DNA of 63,619 bases, taken from an uncultured Muribaculaceae bacterium (GTDB taxonomy: Bacteria > Bacteroidota > Bacteroidia > Bacteroidales > Muribaculaceae). Below, in pieces: positions 33,242 to 43,189 of this stretch; the stretch's first letter is position 1; every line of letters starts with the position of its first letter. Under the pieces are notes generated by a model, which saw only the letters and a program-made list of their open reading frames with translations, was not told where the DNA came from and searched no databases. The DNA lies in contig CAJTRS010000009.1 in the NCBI GenBank assembly GCA_910578805.1, forward strand, positions 1-63,619, in the 5' to 3' direction. Position numbers and translations under genes: made by a program.

Positions 33242-35089
33242 TTATTTAAGTAACAATTCATTGAACTGACGAAGTGTGTCAAGCACATTGCAACGCACAT
33301 GTACGAAGTTGGTTATGCCTGCTGCCTGCAGTTCCTCCATGCAAGCCGGAGCTCCGGCTACCACAAACTGGGCACGTCCGTCGAGATATTTGAACGCCTC
33401 TGGAGCCAGTGTGGCATATTCATCATCGCTTGAACAGAGCACCACTACGTCGGCACCTTTTTCCATGGCGGCATCAATGCCCTGCTCCACGGTATCGAAT
33501 CCGAGATTGTCTATGATCTCGTAGCCGGCACAGCCGAAGAAGTTGGTGGAGAACTGGGCACGCGCCAGACGCATGGCCAGATTGCCTATGGTGAGCATAA
33601 ATACTTTCGGACGGTTAGAGGCTGCCTCTGTTGCCAATCGCAGAGCTTCGAAGTCACTTGCGGCGCGAGCTGTGGGCAGACCCTGACCCTTGGGTTCGTC
33701 ATCGCCGTGGTGGCAGCCGCACGAACAGCCGGTGGTGCGAATCTTCTCGGCAGCCATCTCATTGATATTGGGATACTGGTTTGTGCCAAGAAGAATCTCT
33801 TTGCGACGTGCCACATCGGTGTGGCGCTTTTCCGATGATTCACGCACGGCTGCCTGCACGCTGCCGTCGTTGACACATGCGAGGAAGCCTCCGCGATCCT
33901 CTACGTCTATGAACAATTTCCATGCCTCGGCCGCAATGGAAGCGGTAAGCACCTCCACATAGTAGCTGCCGCCGGCGGGATCGACCACCTTGTCAAGATG
34001 GCTCTCCTCCTTGAGGAGAAACTGCTGGTTGCGGGCTATACGTTCCGAGAAATCATCGGGAGTCTGATAAGGAGTATCAAACGGTGTCACAGTCACCGAA
34101 TCGACACCGGCAAGCACTGCCGACATACATTCTGTCTGGCTGCGGAGCAGGTTGACATGTGCATCGTATATGGTCTGGTTAAACCGTGATGTCGTGGCGT
34201 GTACATACTGCTTGCAGTCATCGTCGGCCACTCCGTAGAGTTTCACAATCTGTGCCCAGAGCATACGGGCGGCACGGAACTTGGCAAGCTCCATGAAGTA
34301 ATTGCTTGACACACCCATGTTGAACTTTATGCGGCGGGCCACCTCGGCGGCTTCAGCACCTTTATCGGTAAGCAAGGTGAGCCATGATGCGCCCCATGCC
34401 AAAGCGTAACCGAGTTCCTGAGTGATATAGGCGCCTGCATTGCTGAGCATATCGGAATTGACCGACAGCACTTTCAGTCCGGGCACTTCCTTTACGATAT
34501 CCAATAATTCCACACCCATGGCAGCTATGTCGCCCGGGAATTCAGTACCGTGTTTAAGGGCTTTCTTAAACGGATTGAAATCTATGGAACCTTTAAATAC
34601 TTTTTCGAGGCCATTAGCCTTCAGATAGTCCACAAGCACCTTGGCAAAAACAAGCGCCTTTTTGGGACACGTGGTGAAGTTAAGCTCCACAGAAGCCACA
34701 TCGACACCGGCAAGCAGAACTGTAAGTTCCTCGGCGGTAGCCTCTTTTACTTTGAATCCGAGCGATGTGATTCCTTTGCCCAATACGTCCAAAGCCTTGG
34801 TGTTGGCCTCTGCCGCTGTGTCGGCTATGATCTCCTGGCGCACATACCAGTCGTTGTCGGTACGGGTACCGCGTACGTAAGGAAATTCGCCGGGAAGGGA
34901 ATCGGTTGTTTTCAGATCGGCTATATCTTCAGCTCGGTACATGGGCTGGAGATTAAAGCCTTCGTTCGTACGCCAAACCAATTTTTTATCAAAAGGAGCG
35001 CCCTTGAGGTCGGCTTCCACTTTTGCTTTCCACTCCTGTGTTGACACCGGAGGGAATTGGTCAAACAATAACTCTTTTTTTTCTGCCAT
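33242..35089 (-). CDS. mutA: Methylmalonyl-CoA mutase small subunit
   Basis: This non-catalytic partner of MutB in the heterodimeric mutase has 615 residues, normal for MutA. It starts MAEKKELLFDQFPPVSTQEWK, carries the barrel with YVRGTRTDNDWYVRQEI, and has a C-terminal cobalamin-domain-like fold that lacks the DxHxxG cobalt-ligand motif, as expected. A cysteine/histidine-rich insert (CSCGCHHGDD, about residue 455) sits in the linker between the two domains. The frame is intact, unlike mutB downstream. There is no clear -7 element in the 76-base gap after lptB. Confidence 0.93.
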   Translation of the reverse strand: MAEKKELLFDQFPPVSTQEWKAKVEADLKGAPFDKKLVWRTNEGFNLQPMYRAEDIADLKTTDSLPGEFPYVRGTRTDNDWYVRQEIIADTAAEANTKALDVLGKGITSLGFKVKEATAEELTVLLAGVDVASVELNFTTCPKKALVFAKVLVDYLKANGLEKVFKGSIDFNPFKKALKHGTEFPGDIAAMGVELLDIVKEVPGLKVLSVNSDMLSNAGAYITQELGYALAWGASWLTLLTDKGAEAAEVARRIKFNMGVSSNYFMELAKFRAARMLWAQIVKLYGVADDDCKQYVHATTSRFNQTIYDAHVNLLRSQTECMSAVLAGVDSVTVTPFDTPYQTPDDFSERIARNQQFLLKEESHLDKVVDPAGGSYYVEVLTASIAAEAWKLFIDVEDRGGFLACVNDGSVQAAVRESSEKRHTDVARRKEILLGTNQYPNINEMAAEKIRTTGCSCGCHHGDDEPKGQGLPTARAASDFEALRLATEAASNRPKVFMLTIGNLAMRLARAQFSTNFFGCAGYEIIDNLGFDTVEQGIDAAMEKGADVVVLCSSDDEYATLAPEAFKYLDGRAQFVVAGAPACMEELQAAGITNFVHVRCNVLDTLRQFNELLLK

Positions 35090-35165
35090 AATAATAAATA
35101 TAGAATTTTGTATTTCTTATGTTTTCAGACTTTAAGGTGTAGCGACTGAGGATATACAGAATCCG

Positions 35166-36002
35166 TCACTTGAATTTCTTTCGGTTGAACATGAATCCTC
35201 GGCCGAGATATTTTTCACGCACTATGGGATTTTCGGCAAGTTCCTCCGATGTCCCCTGAAACAGAATCTTCCCGTCAAACAGCAGATAGGCCCGATCGGT
35301 GATGTTGAGTGTTTCATTGGCGTTGTGGTCGGTGATGAGAATTCCTATATTCTTTTCTTTCAGTTTGTGCACCACATACTGTATGTCCTCCACTGCCACC
35401 GGATCGACTCCGGCAAACGGCTCGTCGAGCATAATGAACTTAGGGTCGATGGCCAGACAGCGGGCTATCTCCGTACGACGGCGTTCGCCACCCGACAGAC
35501 GGTCACCGAGATTCTTGCGCACTTTCTGAAGACTGAATTCCTCTATGAGTGTCTCAAGTTTTTCACGCTGCTGCTCTTTGGTGGTGTCGGTCATTTGGAG
35601 CACCGCGCGTATATTGTCCTCCACCGTAAGCTTACGGAACACCGATGCTTCCTGGGCAAGATATCCTATACCGTTCTGTGCGCGCTTATATACCGGATAT
35701 TTGGTTATGTTCAGGTCGTTGAGATAAATGTTTCCCTCATTGGGGGTAATCAGTCCCACAGTCATGTAAAATGTAGTGGTCTTTCCGGCTCCGTTAGGCC
35801 CGAGCAATCCTACAATTTCCCCTTGGGTCACATCAATGGATACATGGTTGACCACCGTGCGCTGACGATATTTCTTCACAAGATTCTCTGTGCGGAGCAC
35901 CATCTTCTCGGGTGTCCCGTGTCTCACCGGCGAATGAGCCGCGGTTTCATCAGCAACCGCACTGCCCCTAACCATTATATCTTCTGCCGCGGATTCTTCC
36001 AT
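35166..36002 (-). CDS. lptB: LPS export ABC transporter ATPase LptB
   Basis: This ATPase of the LptB2FG complex extracts lipopolysaccharide from the inner membrane. The ABC domain is complete: Walker A GPNGAGKTT, Q-loop YLAQEASVFRKLTVEDN (the LptB-specific pattern), signature LSGGERRR, Walker B FIMLDEPFAGVDP and H-loop ITDHN. The 278 residues include an N-terminal extension of about 33 residues before MVLRTENLVKKY. A start at that methionine (35903) is possible, but the longer frame keeps a 14-base spacing from udk and suits an operon. LptF/G/C/A are not in the window. Confidence 0.92.
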   Translation of the reverse strand: MEESAAEDIMVRGSAVADETAAHSPVRHGTPEKMVLRTENLVKKYRQRTVVNHVSIDVTQGEIVGLLGPNGAGKTTTFYMTVGLITPNEGNIYLNDLNITKYPVYKRAQNGIGYLAQEASVFRKLTVEDNIRAVLQMTDTTKEQQREKLETLIEEFSLQKVRKNLGDRLSGGERRRTEIARCLAIDPKFIMLDEPFAGVDPVAVEDIQYVVHKLKEKNIGILITDHNANETLNITDRAYLLFDGKILFQGTSEELAENPIVREKYLGRGFMFNRKKFK

Positions 36003-36016
36003 ATCGGATCGTCAGA

Positions 36017-36655
36017 TTAATAATTTAACGCCGCACCGGCATGAGCTTTGCGCAGACGGGCTTCGATATAATCTGTAAGCAGATTTATCGCCACGGTATT
36101 GTTGCCGCCTTGCGGCACTATCAGGTCGGCAAACCGCTTCGATGGCTCTATATACATGGAGTGCATGGGCTTGAGCACGTCCTGATAACGGTTAATCACA
36201 GTCATTGGAGTGCGGCCACGCTCGACACAGTCACGCTCTATCACGCGGATAAGACGGTCATCGGCATCGGCGTCAACAAACACTCTCACGTCCATCATGT
36301 CCCTGAGCACAGGGTCGTTGAGCACAAGAATACCCTCCACTATCACCACATCGCGCGGCTCCACCTTAACAGTGGCTTCCTGACGGGTGCATGTCAGATA
36401 GGAATAAGTGGGCATATCCACCGTGCGACCCTCTTTCAACTGCTTCAACTGATCCACAAGCAGTGTCCACTCTATGGCAGCAGGTTCATCGAAATTTATC
36501 TTGCTTCGCTCCTCTGGCGGTATATGACTCGAATCCTTATAGTAAGAATCCTGCGGTAACACCGCCACCTCTCCGGCTGGGAGGCTCTTGATTATCTTGT
36601 TGACAACGGTGGTCTTTCCCGATCCGGTGCCGCCGGCTATTCCTATTATTAACAT
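36017..36655 (-). CDS. udk: Uridine kinase
   Basis: This enzyme phosphorylates uridine and cytidine with GTP or ATP in pyrimidine salvage. The 212 residues are the normal size. The P-loop GGTGSGKTT sits at 8-16, then QDSYYKD, NFDEPAAIEW, and the lid region RDCVERGRTPMTVINRYQ, all family markers. It heads a two-gene unit with lptB, 14 bases apart. A -7 element lies 36 bases upstream. Confidence 0.93.
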   Translation of the reverse strand: MLIIGIAGGTGSGKTTVVNKIIKSLPAGEVAVLPQDSYYKDSSHIPPEERSKINFDEPAAIEWTLLVDQLKQLKEGRTVDMPTYSYLTCTRQEATVKVEPRDVVIVEGILVLNDPVLRDMMDVRVFVDADADDRLIRVIERDCVERGRTPMTVINRYQDVLKPMHSMYIEPSKRFADLIVPQGGNNTVAINLLTDYIEARLRKAHAGAALNY

Positions 36656-36690
36656 TGCAAGCTCTTTGATGAGTATGGTTATTAATATTG

Positions 36691-36698
36691 CAAAGATA
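36691..36698 (-). promoter_or_regulatory. udk: Promoter -7 element for udk-lptB
   Basis: Read leftward, TATCTTTG matches TAnnTTTG, 35 bases before the udk ATG. The -33 element is weak. Confidence 0.5.
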
Positions 36699-36784
36699 GT
36701 ATCTTTTGTGATAACTCGGAAAATTATTGTAGGTTTTTACCCCCATTTTAAGCCTGAATCCGGACTGTATATCCGAATTTTGAG

Positions 36785-36792
36785 TAATTTTG
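36785..36792 (+). promoter_or_regulatory. nfo: Promoter -7 element for nfo
   Basis: TAATTTTG matches TAnnTTTG, 47 bases before the nfo ATG. No clear -33 is visible. Confidence 0.4.
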
Positions 36793-36839
36793 TGTCTGTA
36801 TATACCAAACAGTTTTATTACCTGAATCATTATTATCAC

Positions 36840-37682
36840 ATGAAATATATCGGAGCACATGTATCGGCGGGAAATGGAGTCAGTCAGGCTCCTGTTAACG
36901 CACAGGCTATCGGAGCACGGGCTTTCGCACTGTTCACCCGCAATCCGTCGCGATGGCAATCGAAACCAATATCGGATAAAGAGGCGCAGAAATTCAAGGA
37001 CAACTGCAAGGATTTCGGTTTTACACCTGACCACATATTACCTCACGACAGCTATCTTATCAATCTCGGTTCGCCCGACGCCGAATCATTGGAAAAGTCA
37101 CGGGCAGCATTTCTTGACGAGATGATGCGATGCAGCCAGCTCGGGCTCACTCTGCTCAACTTCCACCCTGGAAGCCATCTCAACAAAATATCCGTAGATG
37201 ACTGCCTCGACCGTATAGCCGAATCCATCAATATAACTCTCGACAAGACACAAGGAGTTAAGGCCGTGATCGAGAACACCGCCGGCCAAGGCTCCAATCT
37301 CGGATTCGGTTTCGACCAGATAGCCAGAATAATAGACCGCGTAGAGGATAAGGACCGCGTCGGCGTGTGCATAGACACCTGCCATGCTTTTGCCGCCGGT
37401 TATGACCTCGCCACCCCCGAAGGCTACAAAGCGTCGTGGGACGAATTCGGCTCGGTAATCGGGTGGAAATATTTGAGCGGAATGCACATTAACGACACAA
37501 AGAAGGGTCTGTCATCAAGAGTTGACCGCCACGAATCGCTCGGCAAAGGTATGATAGGCGCCGCATTCTTTGAAATGCTCGTCAACGACCCCCGAATGGA
37601 CAACATACCTTTGATTCTCGAGACTCCAAATGAGGAACTCTGGCCTGAAGAAATAGCTTGGCTATACTCTTTGATAAGATAA
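36840..37682 (+). CDS. nfo: Endonuclease IV (AP endonuclease)
   Basis: This enzyme cleaves DNA 5' of abasic sites in base excision repair and needs metal ions. The 280 residues begin YIGAHVSAGNGVSQAPVNA, followed by LFTRNPSRW, LPHDSYLINLGSP (metal His), NFHPGSHL, VIENTAGQG (Glu ligand), VGVCIDTCHAFAAGYD, and ILETPNE at the end. These are the expected metal-binding motifs of the xylose-isomerase-like barrel. I chose the ATG at 36840 because it opens directly on the family N-terminus; a longer frame would include the promoter. A bidirectional terminator separates it from hppA. Confidence 0.95.
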   Translation: MKYIGAHVSAGNGVSQAPVNAQAIGARAFALFTRNPSRWQSKPISDKEAQKFKDNCKDFGFTPDHILPHDSYLINLGSPDAESLEKSRAAFLDEMMRCSQLGLTLLNFHPGSHLNKISVDDCLDRIAESINITLDKTQGVKAVIENTAGQGSNLGFGFDQIARIIDRVEDKDRVGVCIDTCHAFAAGYDLATPEGYKASWDEFGSVIGWKYLSGMHINDTKKGLSSRVDRHESLGKGMIGAAFFEMLVNDPRMDNIPLILETPNEELWPEEIAWLYSLIR

Positions 37683-37711
37683 TAACAGAAGCAATATACT
37701 CCATACATAAT

Positions 37712-37753
37712 AAAACAGACAGCGCGCCTCCTCAGGGGCGCGCTGTCTGTTTT
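37712..37753. terminator. Bidirectional terminator between nfo and hppA
   Basis: A 17-bp perfect stem, AAAACAGACAGCGCGCC (37712-37728) with its complement (37737-37753), has an 8-base loop, A-rich and T-rich flanks. It serves both convergent genes. Confidence 0.93.
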
Positions 37754-37773
37754 TTCACTTGCAACTATACGTA

Positions 37774-39972
37774 TCAGAACAGACTGAAACTTACTGTCAG
37801 GCCGGCCATGACTATAGCCACCATCGACATCAGCTTGATAAGTATGTTGAGACTCGGGCCGGAGGTGTCCTTGAACGGATCACCGACAGTGTCACCGACA
37901 ACGGTAGCTTTGTGCACATCACTGCCCTTTCCGCCGAAGTTTCCTTCTTCAACATATTTCTTGGCATTGTCCCATGCGCCGCCGGAATTGGCCATGAAAA
38001 TCGCGAGAACAAACCCTGCCGACAGGCCGCCGACCAACAGTCCGATAACACCGGGTACACCGAAAATCAGCCCTACGATAATCGGGGCTACAATGGCAAG
38101 CAATGATGGCATGATCATCTCACGCTGCGCCCCCTTGGTGGATATCTGCACACAACGGGCATAGTCAGGTTCGGCATGACCGGTCAGAATACCCTTTATC
38201 TCGCGGAACTGACGGCGCACCTCTTCCACCATGTGCTGCGCGGCACGCCCTACTGCATTCATTGTCAGACCACAGAAAAGGAATGCCATCATTGATCCGA
38301 TAAACATACCCGACAGCACTTTCGGACTCATCAGATTCACCTCGAAGTAAGCCATGAAGTCGGTAAACGATGCGTCATGAACGGCCACATACCTGTCACC
38401 TATCTGTATCATGGTCTCTCCCAGACGTTCAAGGCCTATGCGTATCTCCTCAATATACGAAGCAAGCAGAGCCAGGCCGGTAAGTGCCGCGGAGCCTATG
38501 GCAAATCCCTTGCCGGTAGCGGCTGTGGTGTTGCCGAGCGAATCGAGCGCATCGGTACGACGACGCACTTCGGCGCCAAGACCGCTCATTTCGGCATTAC
38601 CGCCGGCATTGTCGGCTATCGGACCGTAAGCATCGGTGGCAAGTGTTATGCCGAGAGTGGAAAGCATGCCTACGGCGGCTATGCCTATACCGTAAAGACC
38701 CATGCCCACATTGGCGAAGTCAAATCCTGAAGCAAGCCAATAGGATAGGATTATACCACCCACAACGGCGATTACCGGAATTGCGGTGGACACCATACCG
38801 AGACCGACACCCGATATGATCACAGTGGCCGGACCGGTAGTGCCGCTTTCGGCGAGCCGCTTTGTCGGCAGATATGACTGTGACGTATAATATTCGGTTG
38901 AGCGCCCTATGACTATGCCGACCAACAGGCCGATAACCACAGCTGTGCTTATAAGAGCCCAATTCTCGATCTGGAGTGCCCACATAAGCAGATAAGTGGC
39001 TCCGACAATAAGTACAGAACTGAGGTTGGTTCCGAACGACAACGCTCCGAGAAGTTGCTTCATGTTGGCATTCTCTTTGGTGCGCACACTGAATATGCCT
39101 ATGATGGAGAGTATTATACCTACGGCGGCGATTAACATCGGAGCCATCACGGCTTTTGTCTGCATGGCAACATCGCCCGATGATATGAATGCGGCGGCGC
39201 CGAGAGCCGAAGTGGCGAGTATCGAACCGCAATACGATTCATAAAGGTCAGCGCCCATACCGGCCACATCACCAACATTGTCACCGACATTATCGGCAAT
39301 AGTGGCGGGATTGCGCGGATCGTCTTCGGGTATGCCGGCTTCCACCTTACCCACAAGGTCGGCACCAACATCGGCTGCCTTGGTATAGATACCTCCGCCC
39401 ACACGGGCAAAAAGAGCCTGCGTGCTGGCACCCATGCCGAACGTGAGCATGGTGGTAGTGATCATGCATAGTTTCGCGGTGGGGGCACCCTCGATATCGA
39501 CCAGGGCATCAAGCAGCAGGTACCAGAAAGATATATCCAGCAGGCCCAGGCCGACCACCACCAATCCCATCACGGCACCGCTACGGAATGCCACTCGCAG
39601 ACCGCGGTTTAGTGAATTGCGTGCGGCGTTGGCCGTACGTGCCGAGGCGTGTGTGGCCGTCTTCATGCCGAGATATCCGGCAAGACCGGAGAAAAAGCCT
39701 CCGGTCAGGAATGCCACAGGCACCCATGGATTCTGCAGATCAAAGCCATAGGCCATCACCGAGAATAGAGCCACCAAAGCCAAAAACACGATACCGACAA
39801 TCTTGTATTGCTGCTTAAGATACGACATAGCACCCTTGCGCACGTGCGATGCTATCTTTTTCATCAGATCGGTACCCTCGCTCTCTTTCATCATTCCGCG
39901 ATAGAAGTACCAGGCAAATCCCAGCGCCAGAAGCGACGCGGCCGGAACAAGCCAAAACAACCAATTTTCCAT
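37774..39972 (-). CDS. hppA: Membrane-bound ion-pumping pyrophosphatase
   Basis: This integral membrane enzyme couples PPi hydrolysis to H+ and/or Na+ transport. The 732 residues have about 16 membrane helices. The catalytic motifs are present: GGGIYTKAADVGADLVGK, then PEDDPRNPATIADNVGDNVGD, and DAYGPIADNAGGNAEMSGL. In SLGNTTAATGKG the alanine (not lysine) marks the K+-dependent subfamily. A Bacteroides homologue is reported to pump both Na+ and H+, so dual transport is possible here. A -7 element (40021-40028) indicates transcription separate from the arginine operon upstream. Confidence 0.93.
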   Translation of the reverse strand: MENWLFWLVPAASLLALGFAWYFYRGMMKESEGTDLMKKIASHVRKGAMSYLKQQYKIVGIVFLALVALFSVMAYGFDLQNPWVPVAFLTGGFFSGLAGYLGMKTATHASARTANAARNSLNRGLRVAFRSGAVMGLVVVGLGLLDISFWYLLLDALVDIEGAPTAKLCMITTTMLTFGMGASTQALFARVGGGIYTKAADVGADLVGKVEAGIPEDDPRNPATIADNVGDNVGDVAGMGADLYESYCGSILATSALGAAAFISSGDVAMQTKAVMAPMLIAAVGIILSIIGIFSVRTKENANMKQLLGALSFGTNLSSVLIVGATYLLMWALQIENWALISTAVVIGLLVGIVIGRSTEYYTSQSYLPTKRLAESGTTGPATVIISGVGLGMVSTAIPVIAVVGGIILSYWLASGFDFANVGMGLYGIGIAAVGMLSTLGITLATDAYGPIADNAGGNAEMSGLGAEVRRRTDALDSLGNTTAATGKGFAIGSAALTGLALLASYIEEIRIGLERLGETMIQIGDRYVAVHDASFTDFMAYFEVNLMSPKVLSGMFIGSMMAFLFCGLTMNAVGRAAQHMVEEVRRQFREIKGILTGHAEPDYARCVQISTKGAQREMIMPSLLAIVAPIIVGLIFGVPGVIGLLVGGLSAGFVLAIFMANSGGAWDNAKKYVEEGNFGGKGSDVHKATVVGDTVGDPFKDTSGPSLNILIKLMSMVAIVMAGLTVSFSLF

Positions 39973-40020
39973 GTGTGAATAGATTTATTAAAAATGTTGA
40001 AACGTAAAAATTCGCTACGC

Positions 40021-40028
40021 CAAAGTTA
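40021..40028 (-). promoter_or_regulatory. hppA: Promoter -7 element for hppA
   Basis: Read leftward, TAACTTTG matches TAnnTTTG, just beyond the argH stop and 48 bases before the hppA ATG. No -33 at standard distance. Confidence 0.45.
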
Positions 40029-40037
40029 ATAAATTTT

Positions 40038-41342
40038 TCACAATATATTCACACCGATCTTATCGAGCAATATTTTCATCTTTTCATGTATCGCGTCAGT
40101 GCATAGATTGCCTATGCTGCCCGCATGAGTGTGGGAGACCTGACGAGTGGGCTTATACTCCCCGTTTTGCACCTGCATGCCAATGGTTCTGTAAGCCTCA
40201 CGGAAAGGCACCCCGGAAAGAGTCATTCTGTTCACATCTTCCACAGTGAACAGATAATCATATTTGCTGTCAGACAGTATATCCCTGTTTATCCGTATGT
40301 GGCCGAGCATGAAAGCACACATATCCAGGCATTTTATTATCTCTGACACTGCAGGGAATATTATATCCTTGAGGAGTTGAAGATCGCGGTTGTAGCCTAA
40401 AGGCAGGTTAGTTGTAAGAAGTGCTATCTCATTGGGCAAAGCCTGCAACCGGTTACACTTTCCGCGCATTATCTCAAACACATCGGGATTTTTCTTATGA
40501 GGCATTATGCTCGAACCGGTGGTAAACTCATCGGGAAAAGACACAAAGCCGAAATTCTGGCACATGTACATGCACACGTCCATAGCGAAATGTCCTATAG
40601 TTGAGGCTATGGAGGCTATGGCCATTGAAGCCGCCCGTTCGGTCTTGCCGCGGCTCATCTGCGCGGCCACCACATTATAATGCATCGAAGAGAATCCAAG
40701 CTCACGTGTGGTCATAGCTCTGTCGAGCGGAAACGACGACCCGTATCCGGCCGCCGACCCGAGCGGATTCTGATCGGCCACATTATATGCTGCCACAAGC
40801 ATCTGCATGTCATCGACAAGAGATTCGGCATAAGCACCGAACCACAGCCCGAATGATGAGGGCATGGCAATCTGCATGTGTGTATATCCGGGCATAAGCA
40901 CATCTTTATGCTCCTCGCTAAGTGACTGCAGTGATTCAAATACTTGTGCGGTGGCCTTGGCTATGTCACGCAGGCTCTCACGCATCATCAGCTTAAGGTC
41001 CACCAGTACTTGATCATTACGCGACCGGCCGGAATGTATCTTCTTTCCAACATCACCCAGACGTTCTGTAAGCATGAATTCCACCTGCGAATGTACGTCC
41101 TCCACGCCCGGTGCTATGGCAAACTCTCCACACTCGATCTTGGCAGCTATCTCATTGAGTCCGCCGGTAAGCACTTCGAGCTCATCTGCCGTAAGCAGTC
41201 CTATACTCTCGAGCATCTTTATATGAGCCAATGAGCCCTGCACATCGTACCGTGCAAGAAGCATATCAAGTTCGCGGTCATTGCCCACAGTAAACTCCTC
41301 TATCATTCTGTCAGGCTCGAAGCCCTTGTTCCATAGTTGCAT
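40038..41342 (-). CDS. argH: Argininosuccinate lyase
   Basis: The last step of arginine synthesis, splitting argininosuccinate into arginine and fumarate. The 434 residues carry the fumarase-superfamily signature GSSIMPHKKNPD and the N-terminal VEDVHSQVEFML and HSGRSRNDQVLVDL motifs. The serine in GSSIMP is the catalytic loop base. It is the last gene of the leftward operon, 6 bases after the deacylase gene. The frame is complete, slightly shorter than the about 460 residues of E. coli ArgH. Confidence 0.95.
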   Translation of the reverse strand: MQLWNKGFEPDRMIEEFTVGNDRELDMLLARYDVQGSLAHIKMLESIGLLTADELEVLTGGLNEIAAKIECGEFAIAPGVEDVHSQVEFMLTERLGDVGKKIHSGRSRNDQVLVDLKLMMRESLRDIAKATAQVFESLQSLSEEHKDVLMPGYTHMQIAMPSSFGLWFGAYAESLVDDMQMLVAAYNVADQNPLGSAAGYGSSFPLDRAMTTRELGFSSMHYNVVAAQMSRGKTERAASMAIASIASTIGHFAMDVCMYMCQNFGFVSFPDEFTTGSSIMPHKKNPDVFEIMRGKCNRLQALPNEIALLTTNLPLGYNRDLQLLKDIIFPAVSEIIKCLDMCAFMLGHIRINRDILSDSKYDYLFTVEDVNRMTLSGVPFREAYRTIGMQVQNGEYKPTRQVSHTHAGSIGNLCTDAIHEKMKILLDKIGVNIL

Positions 41343-41348
41343 ATCGGA

Positions 41349-42410
41349 TTATAATATTATTCGGTTGATAAACATATCATATTTCTTCACAGCATCGGCG
41401 ATCTCCGATTCAAGCACATATTCATCGGCAGTGTGGCTGCGTGAGGATTCGCCCGGCCCCATCTTGAGCGACGGAATGTCATACATCAGCGCCATATCGG
41501 AAGTGGTGGGCGACACAAACGGAGTGCCGCCAAGCTCCACGGCCGCCCTCACCATAGGATTGTCTTCGGACAAAACCGAAGCCCTCACCCGTGTGGAGCG
41601 CGGAACGGCTTCCGATTCGATAGTCTGACGGATTATTTCCACAGTCTGTTCGTTGGTATATACGTCTGTAGTACGTACATCTACCACAAAGTGACATTCG
41701 TCAGGGATCACATTATGCTGTCGTCCGGCATTGATCATGGTTACCTCCACACCTATAGGCCCCAGCAGAGCGCTCCGGTGTGGAAAAGTCATATTACGTA
41801 GCCGGCCTATATCGTCAATGGCCTTGTAAAGCGCGTTCACGCCTTCGCGGCGGGCGGCATGGCCGGCAACGCCACGGGCGGTGCAGTCGAGCACCACAAG
41901 ACCGCGTTCGCCCACCGCCGGCTGCATGCCTGTGGGTTCTCCAACCAACGCCATCGCCGGCTCTATACCCATCTCTTTAAGATGAGGAAGAAACGCCCTC
42001 ATGCCACGCTCGCCCATAACCTCCTCCTCGGCAGTTATTGCCAACAGCAGGTTGAACGGAAGCGTATGGCGATAATTACGCAAAAACACATCGATCAGCG
42101 TCACCACGGAAGCTCCGGCATCGTTGCTTCCAAGTCCGTAGATACGCCCGTCACAGCGTAACGGTTCGTACGGATCACGGCTGTAAGCCGGCGAAGGCTT
42201 CACCGTATCGTGGTGAGAATTGAGCATAAGCGTAGGCCGGGCAGGATCGAAATGAGGCTGTACAGCCCACACATTATTGTAGAAAGTATTGACTGTCACT
42301 CCCTCACATTCGAGTGCCTCGGCCACAATCCCCGCCGTGGCCGCTTCGTCACGCGATGACGACGGCGTGGCTATCAGACGTGTAAGCAGACTTACGGGAT
42401 CGTAACTCAT
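41349..42410 (-). CDS. argE: M20-family deacylase, probable N-succinyl/acetyl-ornithine deacylase
   Basis: The 353-residue zinc peptidase-like enzyme should remove the acyl group from acylornithine to give ornithine. The M20 motifs are complete: SHHDTVKP, GSNDAGASV, AEEEVMGERG and EPTGMQPAVGERG, with a dimerisation domain near 175-280. The placement after argF' and argB in the arginine operon, together with the absence of argJ, supports a linear pathway. The succinyl preference is inferred from the neighbouring SOTCase. Its start overlaps the argB stop by four bases (ATGA). Confidence 0.85.
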   Translation of the reverse strand: MSYDPVSLLTRLIATPSSSRDEAATAGIVAEALECEGVTVNTFYNNVWAVQPHFDPARPTLMLNSHHDTVKPSPAYSRDPYEPLRCDGRIYGLGSNDAGASVVTLIDVFLRNYRHTLPFNLLLAITAEEEVMGERGMRAFLPHLKEMGIEPAMALVGEPTGMQPAVGERGLVVLDCTARGVAGHAARREGVNALYKAIDDIGRLRNMTFPHRSALLGPIGVEVTMINAGRQHNVIPDECHFVVDVRTTDVYTNEQTVEIIRQTIESEAVPRSTRVRASVLSEDNPMVRAAVELGGTPFVSPTTSDMALMYDIPSLKMGPGESSRSHTADEYVLESEIADAVKKYDMFINRIIL

Positions 42411-43189
42411 GGGCGTATCACTGTGGCTTTATCGTTGAGCAGATTGGAGGCATGCTTTATGTGCACCTGACCGACACCGGCATCAATAGCGGCAAAGGCG
42501 TTATCGATCTTAGGCAGCATACCGCCCGACACAATATTCCTGTCACGAAGGCTGAGGTATGATTCCCGGGTAATCTCGGGTATCATGGTTGTTTCATCGT
42601 CAGGATCAGCGAGAACACCGGCCTTTTCAAAGCAGAAAGTCAGACATGTGGGAGCTATCCGTGACGATGCTATGGCCACCGTGGAAGCCACCGTGTCGGC
42701 ATTGCAGTTGAGCAACTGGCCGTGTCCGTCGTGCATTATGGCGCAGAACACCGGGGTTATGCCATGTTCGAGCAACATTGTCAAAACGCCGGCATCGACA
42801 CTGTCCGGCAGCATATCGCCCACAAATCCGAAGTCAATGTCCGAAATGTTTCTCTTTACAGCTCTGACCACTCCGGCATCGGCTCCGCTCAGCCCCATGG
42901 CGTTTACGCCGCAGGCCTGAAGTTTTGACACTATGCGCTTGTTGATCAGTCCGGCATAGACCATAGTAACCACATTGAGTGTGTCGGAATCGGTCACGCG
43001 ACGGCCATTGATCATAGTTGTCTCTATGCCGAGCGCCTTGCTCAGGCGAGTTGCCTCCTTTCCGCCGCCGTGAACCAATATCACGGCACCCTTCATACGT
43101 GAAAAATTGCCTATAAACTCATCGAGAGCCTGCGGATCGTCCACCACATTGCCCCCGATTTTTACCACTGTTATTTTATCTATGCTCAT
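42407..43189 (-). CDS. argB: N-acyl-glutamate kinase (ArgB)
   Basis: Second step of arginine synthesis, phosphorylating N-acylglutamate. The 260 residues form an amino-acid kinase fold: VVKIGGNVVDD, VHGGGKEATRLSKALG, NGRRVTDSDTLNVV, AGLINKRIV and LSGADAGVV. In this pathway the natural substrate is probably N-succinylglutamate, as in other Bacteroidales (inference). It overlaps argF' upstream and the deacylase gene downstream by four bases each, so the three genes are tightly coupled. Confidence 0.93.
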   Translation of the reverse strand: MSIDKITVVKIGGNVVDDPQALDEFIGNFSRMKGAVILVHGGGKEATRLSKALGIETTMINGRRVTDSDTLNVVTMVYAGLINKRIVSKLQACGVNAMGLSGADAGVVRAVKRNISDIDFGFVGDMLPDSVDAGVLTMLLEHGITPVFCAIMHDGHGQLLNCNADTVASTVAIASSRIAPTCLTFCFEKAGVLADPDDETTMIPEITRESYLSLRDRNIVSGGMLPKIDNAFAAIDAGVGQVHIKHASNLLNDKATVIRP